Assembly (NCBI RefSeq): GCF_000820515.1
Contig: NZ_JXDG01000006.1
Coordinates: forward strand, 1-64,000
DNA from: Pseudomonas batumici
Lineage (GTDB): Bacteria > Pseudomonadota > Gammaproteobacteria > Pseudomonadales > Pseudomonadaceae
DNA length: 64,000 nucleotides
Direction: 5' to 3'
In this document: positions 19,416 to 28,739 of the stretch, in pieces
Position numbering within the stretch: the stretch's first letter is position 1
How the letters are laid out: every line of letters begins with the position of its first letter
Made by a program: the position numbers and the translations under genes
The notes under the pieces: generated by a model
The model's input: the letters and a program-made list of their open reading frames with translations, nothing else
Told to the model about the DNA's origin: nothing
Databases searched by the model: none

Positions 19416-20173
19416 GTCAGTTGGAAAAAATCTACGGCGTGCATGCCGTGGAGGCGTTGTTGCGTCACCACCCTAAACGGGTCAAGCAGATCTGGCTGGC
19501 CGAAGGCCGCAGCGACCCACGGGTCCAGGTGTTGCTGGAGCTGGCCGGGGAAAACCGGGTGTCCGTCGGTCAGGCCGAGCGCCGCGAGATGGATGCCTGG
19601 GTCGAAGGCGTGCACCAGGGCGTGGTGGCGGAGGTCAGTCCGAGCCAGGTCTGGGGCGAGGCGATGCTCGACGAACTGCTCGACCGCACCGAGGGCGCAC
19701 CGTTGATCCTGGTGCTCGACGGCGTGACCGACCCGCACAACCTCGGCGCCTGCCTGCGCACCGCCGATGCCGCCGGTGCGTTGGCGGTGGTGGTGCCCAA
19801 GGACAAGTCGGCGACCCTGACACCGGCGGTGCGCAAGGTGGCCTGCGGCGCGGCGGAAGTGATTCCGCTGGTGGCGGTGACCAACCTCGCGCGGACCCTG
19901 GAAAAGCTCCAGCAGCGCGGCCTGTGGGTCGTCGGCACGGCGGGCGAGGCGGAGCAGGAGCTGTACCAGCAGGACCTGACCGGGCCGACCATCCTGATCA
20001 TGGGGGCCGAAGGCAAGGGCATGCGTCGCCTGACCCGCGAGCACTGCGACTACCTGGTGAAGCTGCCGATGGCCGGTAGCGTCAGCAGTCTCAACGTCTC
20101 CGTGGCGACGGGCGTGTGCCTGTTCGAAGCCATGCGCCAGCGCAGCGTCAAGGCTGCCAGTAAAAAAGCCTGA
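19412..20173 (+). CDS. rlmB: 23S rRNA (Gm2251) 2'-O-methyltransferase RlmB
   Basis: SPOUT-family (SpoU) methyltransferase that methylates G2251 of 23S rRNA. The N-terminal substrate-binding domain begins KIYGVHAVEALLRHHP. The three SpoU motifs are visible: LDGVTDPHNLGACLRTADAAG, IMGAEGKGMRRL, and LPMAGSVSSLNVSVATGVCLFE. Length is 253 residues. The ATG overlaps the rnr stop (ATGA), so rnr-rlmB is one transcript. A REP element follows the gene. Confidence 0.97.
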   Translation: MSQLEKIYGVHAVEALLRHHPKRVKQIWLAEGRSDPRVQVLLELAGENRVSVGQAERREMDAWVEGVHQGVVAEVSPSQVWGEAMLDELLDRTEGAPLILVLDGVTDPHNLGACLRTADAAGALAVVVPKDKSATLTPAVRKVACGAAEVIPLVAVTNLARTLEKLQQRGLWVVGTAGEAEQELYQQDLTGPTILIMGAEGKGMRRLTREHCDYLVKLPMAGSVSSLNVSVATGVCLFEAMRQRSVKAASKKA

Positions 20174-20189
20174 TCAGCGCAAAAAAACG

Positions 20190-20288
20190 TGTGGGAGCCG
20201 GCTTGCCGGCGATGGCGGCTGAACAGTCGCTGCAAGACTTGCCGGCCTCATCGCTGCGATGCGGCGTCCCGACAAGCCAGCTCCTACA
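20190..20288. repeat. REPIN between rlmB and rpsF, right half degenerate
   Basis: GTGGGAGCCGGCTTGCCGGCGATGG at the left is a canonical REP. The inverted partner on the right (CCTCATCGCTGCGATGCGG...CAAGCCAGCTCCTACAG) carries several substitutions and an insertion. Confidence 0.8.
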
Positions 20289-20338
20289 GGGCGTGCGCCG
20301 TTCATTACGGTGAATTGCTCAAATAATCGCCAATTATC

Positions 20339-20367
20339 TTGCACCCCTCTCGCCCCTTCTCTACAAT
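20339..20367 (+). promoter_or_regulatory. Sigma-70 promoter of the rpsF operon
   Basis: TTGCAC (20339-20344) and TACAAT (20362-20367) are spaced by 17 bases. Transcription would begin near 20374, leaving a ~113-base leader. Leaders of rpsF operons in many bacteria contain an S6:S18-binding autoregulatory RNA. The leader here includes paired GACCG/GCGGC-like segments around 20445-20465, but I cannot confirm the motif by eye. Confidence 0.75.
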
Positions 20368-20486
20368 TGCGCCCCTTGCCGTGATGGCTGGCGCATCCGT
20401 GCCTACTCCAGGCAAGACACACAAGTGTCATTCACTCCTTGTCTGACCGTTTTTGAGCGGCAGGCTACAACCCGTAAGGAGCATTC

Positions 20487-20909
20487 ATGCGTCATTACGA
20501 AATCATCTTTTTGGTCCACCCGGATCAAAGCGAACAAGTCGGCGGCATGGTTGAGCGTTACACCAAGCTGATCGAAGAAGACGGCGGCAAAATCCACCGT
20601 CTGGAAGACTGGGGCCGTCGTCAACTGGCCTATGCAATCAACAATGTTCACAAGGCTCACTACGTGATGCTGAACGTTGAGTGCACCGGCAAGGCCCTGG
20701 CCGAGCTGGAAGACAACTTCCGTTACAACGATGCTGTGATCCGTAACCTGGTCATCCGTCGCGACGAAGCCGTTACCGGCCAGTCCGAGATGCTCAAGGC
20801 TGAAGAAAACCGCAGTGAGCGCCGTGAGCGTCGCGACCGTCCTGAGCACTCCGACGCCGATGGCGTTGAGGGTGATGACAGCGACGCCAGCGATAACGCT
20901 GACGAGTAA
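20487..20909 (+). CDS. rpsF: 30S ribosomal protein S6
   Basis: Small-subunit protein that pairs with S18 on the platform of the 30S. It begins [21 protein letters not shown] and has the [23 protein letters not shown] core and an [15 protein letters not shown] ending of the globular domain. An acidic, Asp/Glu/Arg-rich C-terminal tail (about residues 105-140) follows. That tail is the segment that RimK extends with glutamates in E. coli and Pseudomonas. A good AAGGAG site precedes the ATG. First gene of rpsF-rpsR-DUF2232-rplI. Confidence 0.98.
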   Translation: MRHYEIIFLVHPDQSEQVGGMVERYTKLIEEDGGKIHRLEDWGRRQLAYAINNVHKAHYVMLNVECTGKALAELEDNFRYNDAVIRNLVIRRDEAVTGQSEMLKAEENRSERRERRDRPEHSDADGVEGDDSDASDNADE

Positions 20910-20937
20910 TCCACGGACCTTTTGAGGAGCCAATCAC

Positions 20938-21168
20938 ATGGCACGTTTCTTCCGTCGTCGTAAATTCTGCCGCTTCACCGCTGAAGACGTGAAAGAGATC
21001 GATTACAAAGATCTCAACACCCTGAAAGCCTATGTATCCGAAACCGGCAAAATCGTTCCAAGCCGTATCACCGGTACCAAAGCTCGTTATCAGCGTCAGC
21101 TGGCCACCGCTATCAAGCGCGCCCGCTTCCTGGCCCTGCTGGCCTACACCGACAGCCACGGCCGCTGA
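20938..21168 (+). CDS. rpsR: 30S ribosomal protein S18
   Basis: Partner of S6 on the 30S platform. The 76-residue protein has the conserved [24 protein letters not shown] start, the [37 protein letters not shown] core (here LALLAY) and the C-terminal TDSHGR. GAGGAG precedes the ATG. It lies 28 bases after rpsF. Confidence 0.99.
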
Positions 21169-21204
21169 GACCGGGCAGTCGACACGCAGTAAAGGATTGA
21201 ATGC

Positions 21205-22107
21205 ATGCGCGCCTTAGCTGGATTCATCATGCGCGGACGTATGCAGGCCATGCTCGTCGTGGCCGGATCTGCGGCATTGCCGCTGTTGTTCTGGTTGAGT
21301 GCCGCCGCCGGGTGCCTTGTGCTCCTGCGGCGCGGTTCGGACGCCCTTGGCGTCATCGGTCTGGGTGTGCTGTCGGTGCTGCTGTTCTGGCACTTCAACA
21401 TCCAGAAAGACCCCACGGCCCTGTTGGTGCTGCTCGGGTCTTGCAGCCTGGCGCTGGTTTTACGCGCCGGCTACTCCTGGAACCGCGTGCTGCTGGTCAG
21501 CATGGCAGTAGGGTTGGTATGTGCGGTGAGTCTGGGGACGATTTTCAGTCCCTTCATCGAAGGGTTGGCGCAGACGTTTGAACAAGTCGTGCCGCTGGCT
21601 CTCGGTGAGGTCTACCACAAGTTGTCGGTAGATCAGCGAGCGTTCCTCGCGTCACTGGCCGTGCCCCTGTTGATCACCTCGACGGCGATCTCGCTGCAGG
21701 TCTTTAGTGTGATGTGCCTGATTCTTGGGCGCTATTGGCAAGCGTTGTTGTACAACCCCGGTGGTTTCGGGCGCGAGTTCCGCGCTGTCCGAATCCCCAA
21801 GCAGGTGGCGCTGGTGCTGCTGGCCGTCATGTTTGTCGCGCCGTTTCTCGGTGTGCAGGCATTGATTCTGTTGCCGCTGTGCAGTGTTCCGCTGTTCTTC
21901 GCCGGCCTGGCCCTGATTCACGGGCTGGTGGCGCAGAAGAGACTGGCCAGTTTCTGGCTGGTGGGGATGTACGTCACGCTGGTGCCTTTCATGCACTTGC
22001 TCGGTCCGTTGCTCATGGTATTGGCCATTGTCGACAGCCTGATTGATTTTCGCGGACGCCTGGCGTCGAAGGATGCCGATAACGGTTCCGCGAACGGTGA
22101 AGGTTAA
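21205..22107 (+). CDS. DUF2232 (YybS-like) integral membrane protein
   Basis: A 300-residue protein with about eight hydrophobic segments throughout its length and a short hydrophilic C-terminus. It resembles the conserved uncharacterised membrane protein that sits between rpsR and rplI in many pseudomonads (DUF2232 family). Function is unknown; family members look like small transporter or energy-coupling components. The start at 21205 follows AAAGGA at 21191, though a nearby in-frame ATG at 21229 is also possible. The operon position between two ribosomal protein genes is conserved, which suggests growth-linked expression. Confidence 0.8.
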   Translation: MRALAGFIMRGRMQAMLVVAGSAALPLLFWLSAAAGCLVLLRRGSDALGVIGLGVLSVLLFWHFNIQKDPTALLVLLGSCSLALVLRAGYSWNRVLLVSMAVGLVCAVSLGTIFSPFIEGLAQTFEQVVPLALGEVYHKLSVDQRAFLASLAVPLLITSTAISLQVFSVMCLILGRYWQALLYNPGGFGREFRAVRIPKQVALVLLAVMFVAPFLGVQALILLPLCSVPLFFAGLALIHGLVAQKRLASFWLVGMYVTLVPFMHLLGPLLMVLAIVDSLIDFRGRLASKDADNGSANGEG

Positions 22108-22126
22108 AAGTTAAGAGGATTTCCAC

Positions 22127-22573
22127 ATGCAACTGATCCTTCTGGAAAAAATCGCCAACCTGGGCAACCTGGGCGATAAGGTAAACGTTAAGGCCGGTTA
22201 CGGTCGTAACTACCTGCTGCCATTCGGCAAAGCCACCGCTGCGACCGCTGCCAACCTGGCTGCGTTCGAAGAGCGTCGCGCTGAGCTGGAAAAAGCCGCA
22301 GCAGACAAGAAAGCTTCGGCTGAATCGCGCGCCGCCCAACTGGCTGAGCTGGAAGTGACCATCACTGCCACCGCCGGTGACGAAGGCAAGCTGTTCGGTT
22401 CGATCGGCACCCACGACATCGCTGATGCCCTGACCGCCTCCGGCGTTGAAGTGGCAAAAAGCGAAGTACGTCTGCCGAACGGCACCATCCGCAACGTGGG
22501 TGAATTCGACGTGGCCGTGCACCTGCACGCCGAAGTCGAAGCAACCGTACGCGTTGTCGTGGTGGCTGCTTAA
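22127..22573 (+). CDS. rplI: 50S ribosomal protein L9
   Basis: Two-domain L9: the N-terminal rRNA-binding domain ([36 protein letters not shown]) is followed by a long helix and a C-terminal domain containing [15 protein letters not shown]. The length of 148 residues is normal. GAGG precedes the ATG. It closes the ribosomal operon and is followed by two hairpins. Confidence 0.99.
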   Translation: MQLILLEKIANLGNLGDKVNVKAGYGRNYLLPFGKATAATAANLAAFEERRAELEKAAADKKASAESRAAQLAELEVTITATAGDEGKLFGSIGTHDIADALTASGVEVAKSEVRLPNGTIRNVGEFDVAVHLHAEVEATVRVVVVAA

Positions 22574-22585
22574 GCAGTACCCAAT

Positions 22586-22610
22586 CGCCTGGCGACTTGC
22601 TCGCCAGGCG
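22586..22610 (+). repeat. Hairpin after rplI
   Basis: Perfect 10-bp stem CGCCTGGCGA / TCGCCAGGCG with a 5-base loop, lacking a T-run. It probably protects the 3' end of the message. Confidence 0.6.
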
Positions 22611-22620
22611 GTTAACATCG

Positions 22621-22661
22621 GGCACGACTCTGTTCATTCAGGTCGTGCCTTTTGTTTTTTT
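22621..22661 (+). terminator. Rho-independent terminator of the rpsF-rplI operon
   Basis: GGCACGAC (22621-22628) pairs with GTCGTGCC (22642-22649), followed by TTTTGTTTTTTT. It ends only ~28 bases before the dnaB start. Confidence 0.85.
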
Positions 22662-22688
22662 GCACCCACCCCCTGATTTCAAGTGGCC

Positions 22689-24086
22689 ATGAACGATATC
22701 TCCGCTCCCGAGCAATACGATCTGCAAACCGCCGCGCTGAAGGTGCCGCCGCATTCCATCGAGGCCGAACAGGCCGTGCTCGGTGGTCTGATGCTGGACA
22801 ACAACGCCTGGGAGCGCGTGCTCGATCAAGTCTCGGACGGCGACTTCTATCGCCATGACCACCGTCTGATCTTCCGCGCCATCGCCAGGCTGGCCGATCA
22901 GAACATGCCCATCGACGTGGTGACCCTGGCCGAGCAATTGGACAAGGAAGGGCAGGCCTCGCAGGTCGGCGGCCTGGGTTACCTCACGGAGCTGGCGAAG
23001 AACACCCCCTCGGTGGCCAACATCAAGGCCTACGCCGCGATCGTTCGCGAGCGGGCAACCTTGCGCCAGTTGATCGGCATCAGCACCGAAATCGCCGACA
23101 CCGCGTTCAATCCGGAAGGCCGTAGCGCCGCCGAGATTCTCGACGAGGCCGAGCGGCAGATCTTCCAGATCGCCGAGGCGCGGCCCAAGACCGGCGGCCC
23201 GGTGGGGGTCAACGAGCTGTTGACCAAGGCCATCGACCGGATCGATACGCTGTTCAACACCGACAACGCCATCACCGGTTTGTCCACCGGCTACACCGAC
23301 CTCGACGAGAAGACCAGCGGCCTGCAACCGGCCGACCTGATCATCGTCGCCGGCCGTCCGTCGATGGGCAAGACCACCTTCGCCATGAACCTGGTGGAGA
23401 ACGCGGTATTGCGCAGCGACAAGGCGGTGCTGGTGTACTCCCTGGAGATGCCCGGCGAATCGCTGATCATGCGTATGCTCTCCTCGCTTGGGCGGATCGA
23501 CCAGACCAAGGTCCGTTCCGGCCAACTGGAAGACGACGACTGGCCGCGCCTGACCTCGGCGGTCAACCTGCTCAACGACCGCAAGCTGTTCATCGACGAT
23601 ACGGCGGGTATCAGCCCGTCGGAAATGCGCGCGCGGACCCGGCGCCTGGTGCGTGAGCACGGCGATATCGCCCTGATCATGATCGACTACCTGCAGCTGA
23701 TGCAGATCCCCGGTTCCAGCGGTGACAACCGGACCAACGAGATTTCCGAGATTTCCCGTTCCCTCAAGGCCCTGGCGAAAGAGTTCAACTGCCCGGTGGT
23801 GGCCTTGTCCCAGCTCAACCGCTCCCTGGAGCAACGGCCGAACAAGCGCCCGGTGAACTCCGACTTGCGGGAATCCGGAGCGATCGAGCAGGACGCCGAC
23901 GTGATCATGTTCGTTTACCGCGATGAGGTCTATCACCCGGAAACCGAACACAAGGGCATCGCCGAAATCATCATCGGCAAGCAGCGGAACGGTCCGATCG
24001 GCTTTATCCGCCTGGCCTTTATCGGCAAGTACACGCGCTTCGAGAACCTGGCGCCGGGCAGTTACAACTTCGACGACGACGAGTAA
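22689..24086 (+). CDS. dnaB: Replicative DNA helicase DnaB
   Basis: Hexameric helicase that unwinds DNA ahead of the replisome. The N-terminal DnaG-interacting domain begins [18 protein letters not shown]. The RecA-like domain has Walker [10 protein letters not shown] (~222-230), [16 protein letters not shown] (Walker B) and [16 protein letters not shown], plus the arginine-finger region. It has 465 residues from the ATG at 22689; a GTG at 22683 is also in frame, and neither has a strong ribosome site. In the P. aeruginosa order I recall, alr follows dnaB; here ygiQ follows directly. Confidence 0.97.
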   Translation: MNDISAPEQYDLQTAALKVPPHSIEAEQAVLGGLMLDNNAWERVLDQVSDGDFYRHDHRLIFRAIARLADQNMPIDVVTLAEQLDKEGQASQVGGLGYLTELAKNTPSVANIKAYAAIVRERATLRQLIGISTEIADTAFNPEGRSAAEILDEAERQIFQIAEARPKTGGPVGVNELLTKAIDRIDTLFNTDNAITGLSTGYTDLDEKTSGLQPADLIIVAGRPSMGKTTFAMNLVENAVLRSDKAVLVYSLEMPGESLIMRMLSSLGRIDQTKVRSGQLEDDDWPRLTSAVNLLNDRKLFIDDTAGISPSEMRARTRRLVREHGDIALIMIDYLQLMQIPGSSGDNRTNEISEISRSLKALAKEFNCPVVALSQLNRSLEQRPNKRPVNSDLRESGAIEQDADVIMFVYRDEVYHPETEHKGIAEIIIGKQRNGPIGFIRLAFIGKYTRFENLAPGSYNFDDDE

Positions 24087-24133
24087 CACGCCACCGATTT
24101 CCGACTATGGTCGTCGGATTTGGTCATTTTTTG

Positions 24134-24142
24134 TGCTATATT
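24134..24142 (+). promoter_or_regulatory. Extended -10 promoter of ygiQ
   Basis: TGCTATATT forms an extended -10 (TG-n-TATATT) 40 bases before the ATG at 24182. No good -35 is seen, as is usual for extended -10 promoters. It supports the ATG at 24182 over the earlier in-frame ATG at 24107. Confidence 0.55.
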
Positions 24143-24181
24143 CCGCGCCCGCGAAATTTCATCTCGACACCGGTCATCGCC

Positions 24182-26485
24182 ATGCAAGCAGCCAAGCCGT
24201 TATTTGACTATCCCAAGTACTGGGCCGAATGTTTCGGGCCAGCGCCCTTCCTGCCCATGAGCCGGGAAGAGATGGATCAGCTTGGCTGGGATTCCTGCGA
24301 CATCATCATCGTCACCGGCGATGCCTACGTCGACCATCCGTCCTTCGGCATGGCGATCATCGGCCGGCTGCTGGAGTCCCAGGGCTTTCGCGTCGGGATC
24401 ATTGCCCAGCCGAACTGGCAGTCCAAGGACGACTTCATGAAGCTTGGCGAGCCGAACCTGTTCTTCGGTGTCGCGGCCGGCAACATGGACTCGATGATCA
24501 ACCGCTACACCGCCGACAAGAAAATCCGCTCCGACGACGCCTACACGCCGGGCGGCCTGGCCGGCAAGCGTCCGGATCGCGCCAGCCTGGTCTACAGCCA
24601 GCGCTGCAAGGAAGCCTACAAGCATGTGCCGATCGTCCTCGGCGGCATCGAGGCTTCGCTGCGCCGGATCGCCCACTACGACTACTGGCAGGACCGCGTG
24701 CGCAACTCGATCCTGATCGACGCCAGCGCCGACATCCTGCTCTACGGCAACGCCGAGCGGGCGATTGTCGAGGTCGCCCAGCGCCTGTCCTACGGCCACA
24801 AGATCGAAGACATCACCGATGTGCGCGGCACTGCGTTCATTCGCCGCGACACGCCTGAAGGCTGGTACGAAGTCGACTCCACGCGCATCGACCGGCCGGG
24901 CAAGATCGACAAGATCATCAACCCCTACGTGAACACCCAGGACACCGCCGCTTGTGCCATCGAGCAGGAAAAGGGTCCGGTTGAGGATCCGCAGGAAGCC
25001 AAGGTCGTGCAGATCCTGGCCAGCCCGCGGATGACCCGCGACAAGACCGTGATCCGCCTGCCGTCGGTGGAAAAGGTGCGTGGCGATGCGGTGCTTTATG
25101 CCCACGCCAACCGCGTACTGCACCTGGAAACCAACCCGGGCAACGCCCGTGCGCTGGTGCAGAAGCATGGTGAAGTCGACGTCTGGTTCAATCCGCCGCC
25201 CATTCCGATGACTACCGAGGAAATGGACTACGTGTTCGGCATGCCTTATCAGCGCATCCCGCACCCGGTGTATGGCAAGGAGAAGATCCCGGCCTACGAG
25301 ATGATCCGTTTCTCGGTGAACATCATGCGCGGCTGCTTCGGCGGTTGCACCTTCTGCTCCATCACCGAGCACGAAGGGCGGATCATCCAGAACCGTTCCG
25401 AAGAGTCGATCATTCGCGAGATCGAAGAGATCCGCGACAAGGTGCCGGGCTTTACCGGGGTGATTTCCGACCTCGGCGGTCCGACCGCGAACATGTACCG
25501 CATCGCCTGCAAGAGCCCGGAAATCGAATCCGCGTGCCGCAAGCCGTCGTGCGTGTTCCCTGGCATCTGCCCGAACCTGAACACCGACCACTCGTCGTTG
25601 ATCCAGCTCTATCGCAGTGCCCGCGCCTTGCCCGGGGTGAAGAAGATCCTGATCGCCTCCGGCCTGCGCTACGACTTGGCGGTCGAGTCGCCGGAATACG
25701 TGAAAGAGCTGGTGACCCACCACGTCGGCGGTTACCTGAAGATCGCCCCGGAACACACCGAGGAAGGTCCGCTCAACCAGATGATGAAGCCGGGCATCGG
25801 CAGCTATGACAAGTTCAAGCGGATGTTCGAGAAGTACTCCAAGGAAGCCGGGAAAGAGCAGTACCTGATTCCGTACTTCATTGCCGCGCACCCGGGCACC
25901 ACCGACGAAGACATGATGAACCTGGCGCTGTGGCTCAAGGGCAACGGCTTCCGTGCCGACCAGGTGCAGGCGTTCTATCCGTCGCCGATGGCCAGTGCCA
26001 CGGCCATGTACCACTCGGGCAAGAACCCGCTGCGCAAGGTCACCTACAAGAGTGACGGGGTGACCATCGTCAAGAGCGAGGAGCAGCGCCGGTTGCACAA
26101 GGCGTTCCTGCGCTACCACGATCCGAAGGGCTGGCCGATGCTGCGCGAAGCCTTGCTGCGCATGGGCCGTGGCGATCTGATCGGACCGGGCAAGCACCAG
26201 TTGATCCCGCTGCACCAGCCGGCGACCGACAGCTACCAGAGCGCCCGCCGGAAGAACTCGACACCGGCCGGCAGCCACAAGGTGGCGAAGGACAGCACCA
26301 CCAAGATCCTCACCCAGCACACCGGCCTGCCGCCGCGTGGCAGCGATGGTGGTAATGCCTGGGACAAGCGCGAACAGGCCAAGGCCGCCGCGTTCGCCCG
26401 CAACAAGCAGGCCGCCAAGGAGCGCGCCGATGCGGCCAAGGGCAAAGGCAAGAAGCCGACCCGCAAGCCGGTGGTGCCGCGCTGA
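24182..26485 (+). CDS. YgiQ family radical SAM protein
   Basis: Large radical S-adenosylmethionine protein of the UPF0313/YgiQ family, whose reaction is not established. The 767-residue protein has an N-terminal cobalamin-binding-like region (residues ~30-110, [19 protein letters not shown]). The radical SAM cluster motif C385-x3-C389-x2-C392 lies within [15 protein letters not shown]-terminal domain with PGTTDEDMM and FYPSPMA follows, then a Lys/Ala-rich basic tail. The N-terminus [19 protein letters not shown] fits the family. It is a monocistronic gene with its own extended -10 promoter and terminator. Confidence 0.93.
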   Translation: MQAAKPLFDYPKYWAECFGPAPFLPMSREEMDQLGWDSCDIIIVTGDAYVDHPSFGMAIIGRLLESQGFRVGIIAQPNWQSKDDFMKLGEPNLFFGVAAGNMDSMINRYTADKKIRSDDAYTPGGLAGKRPDRASLVYSQRCKEAYKHVPIVLGGIEASLRRIAHYDYWQDRVRNSILIDASADILLYGNAERAIVEVAQRLSYGHKIEDITDVRGTAFIRRDTPEGWYEVDSTRIDRPGKIDKIINPYVNTQDTAACAIEQEKGPVEDPQEAKVVQILASPRMTRDKTVIRLPSVEKVRGDAVLYAHANRVLHLETNPGNARALVQKHGEVDVWFNPPPIPMTTEEMDYVFGMPYQRIPHPVYGKEKIPAYEMIRFSVNIMRGCFGGCTFCSITEHEGRIIQNRSEESIIREIEEIRDKVPGFTGVISDLGGPTANMYRIACKSPEIESACRKPSCVFPGICPNLNTDHSSLIQLYRSARALPGVKKILIASGLRYDLAVESPEYVKELVTHHVGGYLKIAPEHTEEGPLNQMMKPGIGSYDKFKRMFEKYSKEAGKEQYLIPYFIAAHPGTTDEDMMNLALWLKGNGFRADQVQAFYPSPMASATAMYHSGKNPLRKVTYKSDGVTIVKSEEQRRLHKAFLRYHDPKGWPMLREALLRMGRGDLIGPGKHQLIPLHQPATDSYQSARRKNSTPAGSHKVAKDSTTKILTQHTGLPPRGSDGGNAWDKREQAKAAAFARNKQAAKERADAAKGKGKKPTRKPVVPR

Positions 26486-26530
26486 GACAGTGTTGAGCTG
26501 GGAGTTTCAAGCGGTAAGTTGAATGCAGAA

Positions 26531-26554
26531 CGCCAGCCTCGTGCTGGCGTTTTG
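26531..26554 (+). terminator. Terminator after ygiQ
   Basis: Stem CGCCAGC / GCTGGCG with a CTCGT loop, followed by TTTTGCTGTTTG. Confidence 0.75.
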
Positions 26555-26727
26555 CTGTTTGATCGGTTCAATGATCCGACTCTTTTCTCGGGTAGTCGAA
26601 GTCGCTTTCGGTTTCCCCTTGTGGTTGCATGATGGCGTTTTGCGTTCTAGTGGGACCCTGAGTCGTTTGTTAAGGTGACGCGACTCCCTCGTCACCCGAC
26701 GACAAGTCTTCTCAAGGATGAACACTC

Positions 26728-27648
26728 GTGAGCAACCCGCTCCCTGGCATCGGCATGGATTCCAGCCCCTCGCAATTCCTCGCCCGCCAACGCATCGAAA
26801 GCCAGATCAACCTGCCGCAGCTTTTTGCGGCGATTGACGCCGACCCTGGCATCGTCGGGGCAGGCGTGGTCTATATCGACACCGACTTCAATGTCGTCAC
26901 CCTGCGTGAATTCCAACCCATCTGCAGCATCCAGCCCAAGCGCATCATCTTGCGCGAGGCGCAGAAGTACATCGCGCCCACGCAGTTCGCCCAGCAGGTG
27001 CAAAATAATCCGCGCGAGTCGCGACTGGTGATGGAGGCGGTGAACACCACGCTGTCCTGCGCGGGAGCGGTGCTTAGTTGGACGGTGATCGCCAGTGGCA
27101 GCATTTTGGTGCCCTTTACGGCGGGCGCCAGTGGGGTGGTGGTTGCCATTGCCTATACTGCAGCCGGGGCCAGTAGTTTGCAGTGCATCAACGGCATTGT
27201 CCGCACAGGGTTGGAAATCGCCAAGCCCGAAGCGAATGACTGGCTCGACAGCGAGGCGTGGTACCAGAACGCCTCCATCGGCCTGGATGCAGCCTCGCTG
27301 TTGGGCGTCGGCGCTTCGGCCCTCACCACCATCAAGCTGGTGCGGATCGCCAAGGCCACCACCGGGAAAACCCTGCGTGAGGTGCTGCGTGGCCTGAGCC
27401 GGCAGGAACGGGCCAAACTGACCAAGGAGCTACTCAGCATCAATGACCCGCGGATGACGCCGAAGATGCTCAAGCTCAAGCAATTGGCTGGCGAATTGCC
27501 CAAACGTTATACCACCACCCAGCTCAAGCACGGCACGGTCACCCAGATCAAGGACTCCCTCGGCGCGGCCATCGGGCTGACCGGAAGCGCCTTATCCGGC
27601 AATGTCAAAACCATCGCTGTGGGACTCTACGAGGAGTTCGACGAGTGA
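26728..27648 (+). CDS. Hydrophobic protein, candidate pore-forming toxin of a toxin-immunity unit
   Basis: A 306-residue protein starting at GTG 26728 (AAGGA at 26714). The N-terminal ~100 residues look soluble. Two adjacent Gly/Ala/Ser-rich hydrophobic helices follow (about 107-130 and 131-156), then a third at about 183-203 (SIGLDAASLLGVGASALTTI). A strongly basic helical segment covers about 205-262, and a last small-residue helix lies at about 276-297. This layout (soluble head, glycine-rich hydrophobic helical core) resembles membrane-inserting toxins. There is no signal peptide. It overlaps by four bases (GTGA) the first of two membrane-protein genes that look like immunity proteins. 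I do not recognise a named family; the toxin role is inference from architecture and context. Confidence 0.5.
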   Translation: MSNPLPGIGMDSSPSQFLARQRIESQINLPQLFAAIDADPGIVGAGVVYIDTDFNVVTLREFQPICSIQPKRIILREAQKYIAPTQFAQQVQNNPRESRLVMEAVNTTLSCAGAVLSWTVIASGSILVPFTAGASGVVVAIAYTAAGASSLQCINGIVRTGLEIAKPEANDWLDSEAWYQNASIGLDAASLLGVGASALTTIKLVRIAKATTGKTLREVLRGLSRQERAKLTKELLSINDPRMTPKMLKLKQLAGELPKRYTTTQLKHGTVTQIKDSLGAAIGLTGSALSGNVKTIAVGLYEEFDE

Positions 27649-28100
27649 GCGAGGAACTGACACTACGTGGCTTTTTCCGCGAACACTTTCTCGGGTTTAT
27701 CGCTGGGATCTTTGCTGCTTATTTTTCTCTCGGGCTGAGTGTCGTCCTGGCATTTGTGACCTACTTCCGACACCTGCCACTGGCCGACAGCGGGTTGTAT
27801 ATCCTCCTGACCGGGGCGGTACTGACGCTGCTGATCGTTCATGGCAACCTCATGGTGCTGTGGGGCCGGCCGCAATGGGTATGGTTGCTGATCGGCGTGT
27901 TCGTGGCCTGTCTGTTGTTCGTGCTGCCCACGATCGTGTACGACCCACATCGTGGGCTCTATGGGTTGGCGCTGTTGTTCCCCTTGCTGGGGTTGTTGTT
28001 TCTCAACAGTCGGGGCCAGCGGGACATGCGTCGCAAACTGGTGGATATCCGTCAGCAGCGGGAGACGCTCCGGCGCGCTCTGGCACAGCGTAGAACGTGA
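27645..28100 (+). CDS. Small membrane protein A, candidate immunity protein (paralogue of the next gene)
   Basis: A 151-residue protein with four predicted membrane spans (about 11-41, 50-67, 76-96 and 105-121) and a basic, coiled C-terminal tail ending KLVDIRQQRETLRRAL. GTG start at 27645 with GAGGAG at 27631-27636, coupled by a 4-base overlap to the upstream hydrophobic protein. It shares with the next gene the motifs GRPQWVW, VLPTI, LLFPLLGLL, LNS and KLVDIRxQRExL at the same spacing, so the two are tandem duplicates. Neutralising a membrane-acting toxin is the role suggested by the context, not demonstrated. Confidence 0.6.
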   Translation: MSEELTLRGFFREHFLGFIAGIFAAYFSLGLSVVLAFVTYFRHLPLADSGLYILLTGAVLTLLIVHGNLMVLWGRPQWVWLLIGVFVACLLFVLPTIVYDPHRGLYGLALLFPLLGLLFLNSRGQRDMRRKLVDIRQQRETLRRALAQRRT

Positions 28101-28558
28101 TGTTCCTGGTGGATCTGCCTCGTTTCCTGACGCGCTACTTCCCGACGTTCATGGGCGGTATTTTCGCGACGTTGGCCTCGTTGGCATGCGCTATTCCCTT
28201 GATGATGGATTTTTATTTCTCCGCTGCCTCGCTCGGTGAACAGGCAACCTGGTCTGTGCTGGGTGGCATGGCGATTACCTTGGTCGTGGTGCACTGCAAT
28301 TTCATGGTGGTACGTGGCAGGCCGCAGTGGGTGTGGGGATTGGTTGGGGTGCTGGTTTTGTGCCTGTTGGGCGTATTGCCGACCATCGAGGATCGTCCGC
28401 ATAAAGTCATCTACACCTTGGCGGTGCTCTTTCCGCTATTGGGCCTGCTGCTGCTCAACAGCAAACGCCACCGCGAAATGCGCAGCAAGCTCGTCGATAT
28501 TCGTCACCAGCGCGAAGCCCTGAAAAGTGCCCTGAAGGCCCGGCGCAAACCGCGCTGA
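28097..28558 (+). CDS. Small membrane protein B, candidate immunity protein (tandem paralogue)
   Basis: A 153-residue protein with the same four-span layout and basic tail (KLVDIRHQREALKSAL) as the gene before it, with which it overlaps by 4 bases (GTGA; an ATG follows at 28100). The central and C-terminal thirds are most alike between the pair; the first ~45 residues have diverged. Duplicated immunity genes behind one toxin are common in interbacterial toxin loci. A regulatory gap with a sigma-54-type promoter for the next operon follows. Confidence 0.6.
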   Translation: MMFLVDLPRFLTRYFPTFMGGIFATLASLACAIPLMMDFYFSAASLGEQATWSVLGGMAITLVVVHCNFMVVRGRPQWVWGLVGVLVLCLLGVLPTIEDRPHKVIYTLAVLFPLLGLLLLNSKRHREMRSKLVDIRHQREALKSALKARRKPR

Positions 28559-28686
28559 GGGTGGTCTCGGACATTCGCCCCCTTTCTGTGCGACTCTCTG
28601 CACTACGCCCTCAAGCTGGCGCCATTCTGGTGCTGTGCTTAGCTGAGCGAGCACGACTCACGCCGAAAGTGCAGGGCTTGGCCAAG

Positions 28687-28701
28687 TGGCATAAGTCTTG
28701 C
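28687..28701 (+). promoter_or_regulatory. Sigma-54 (RpoN) type promoter for the transglutaminase/ATP-grasp operon
   Basis: TGGCATA-AGTC-TTGC matches the -24/-12 consensus TGGCACG-N4-TTGC with correct GG-to-GC spacing and only two differences in the -24 part. It lies 38 bases before the GTG start codon at 28740, leaving a short leader with the AGGAGG site. An enhancer-binding-protein site was not identified. Confidence 0.6.
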
Positions 28702-28739
28702 GCGCGTCGGTTCAAGCCCAGGCTCGCAGGAGGCACGCC

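Noticed and set aside
24200..26320. Minus-strand open frame of ~706 codons opposite ygiQ
   Set aside because: Shadow of the radical SAM gene with biased His/Val/Asp composition; the plus strand has all family motifs.
26728..28558. Prophage holin/lysis cassette
   Set aside because: Small membrane proteins could suggest holins, but there is no endolysin, no phage structural gene nearby, and the paralogous four-span proteins with basic coiled tails do not look like holins.
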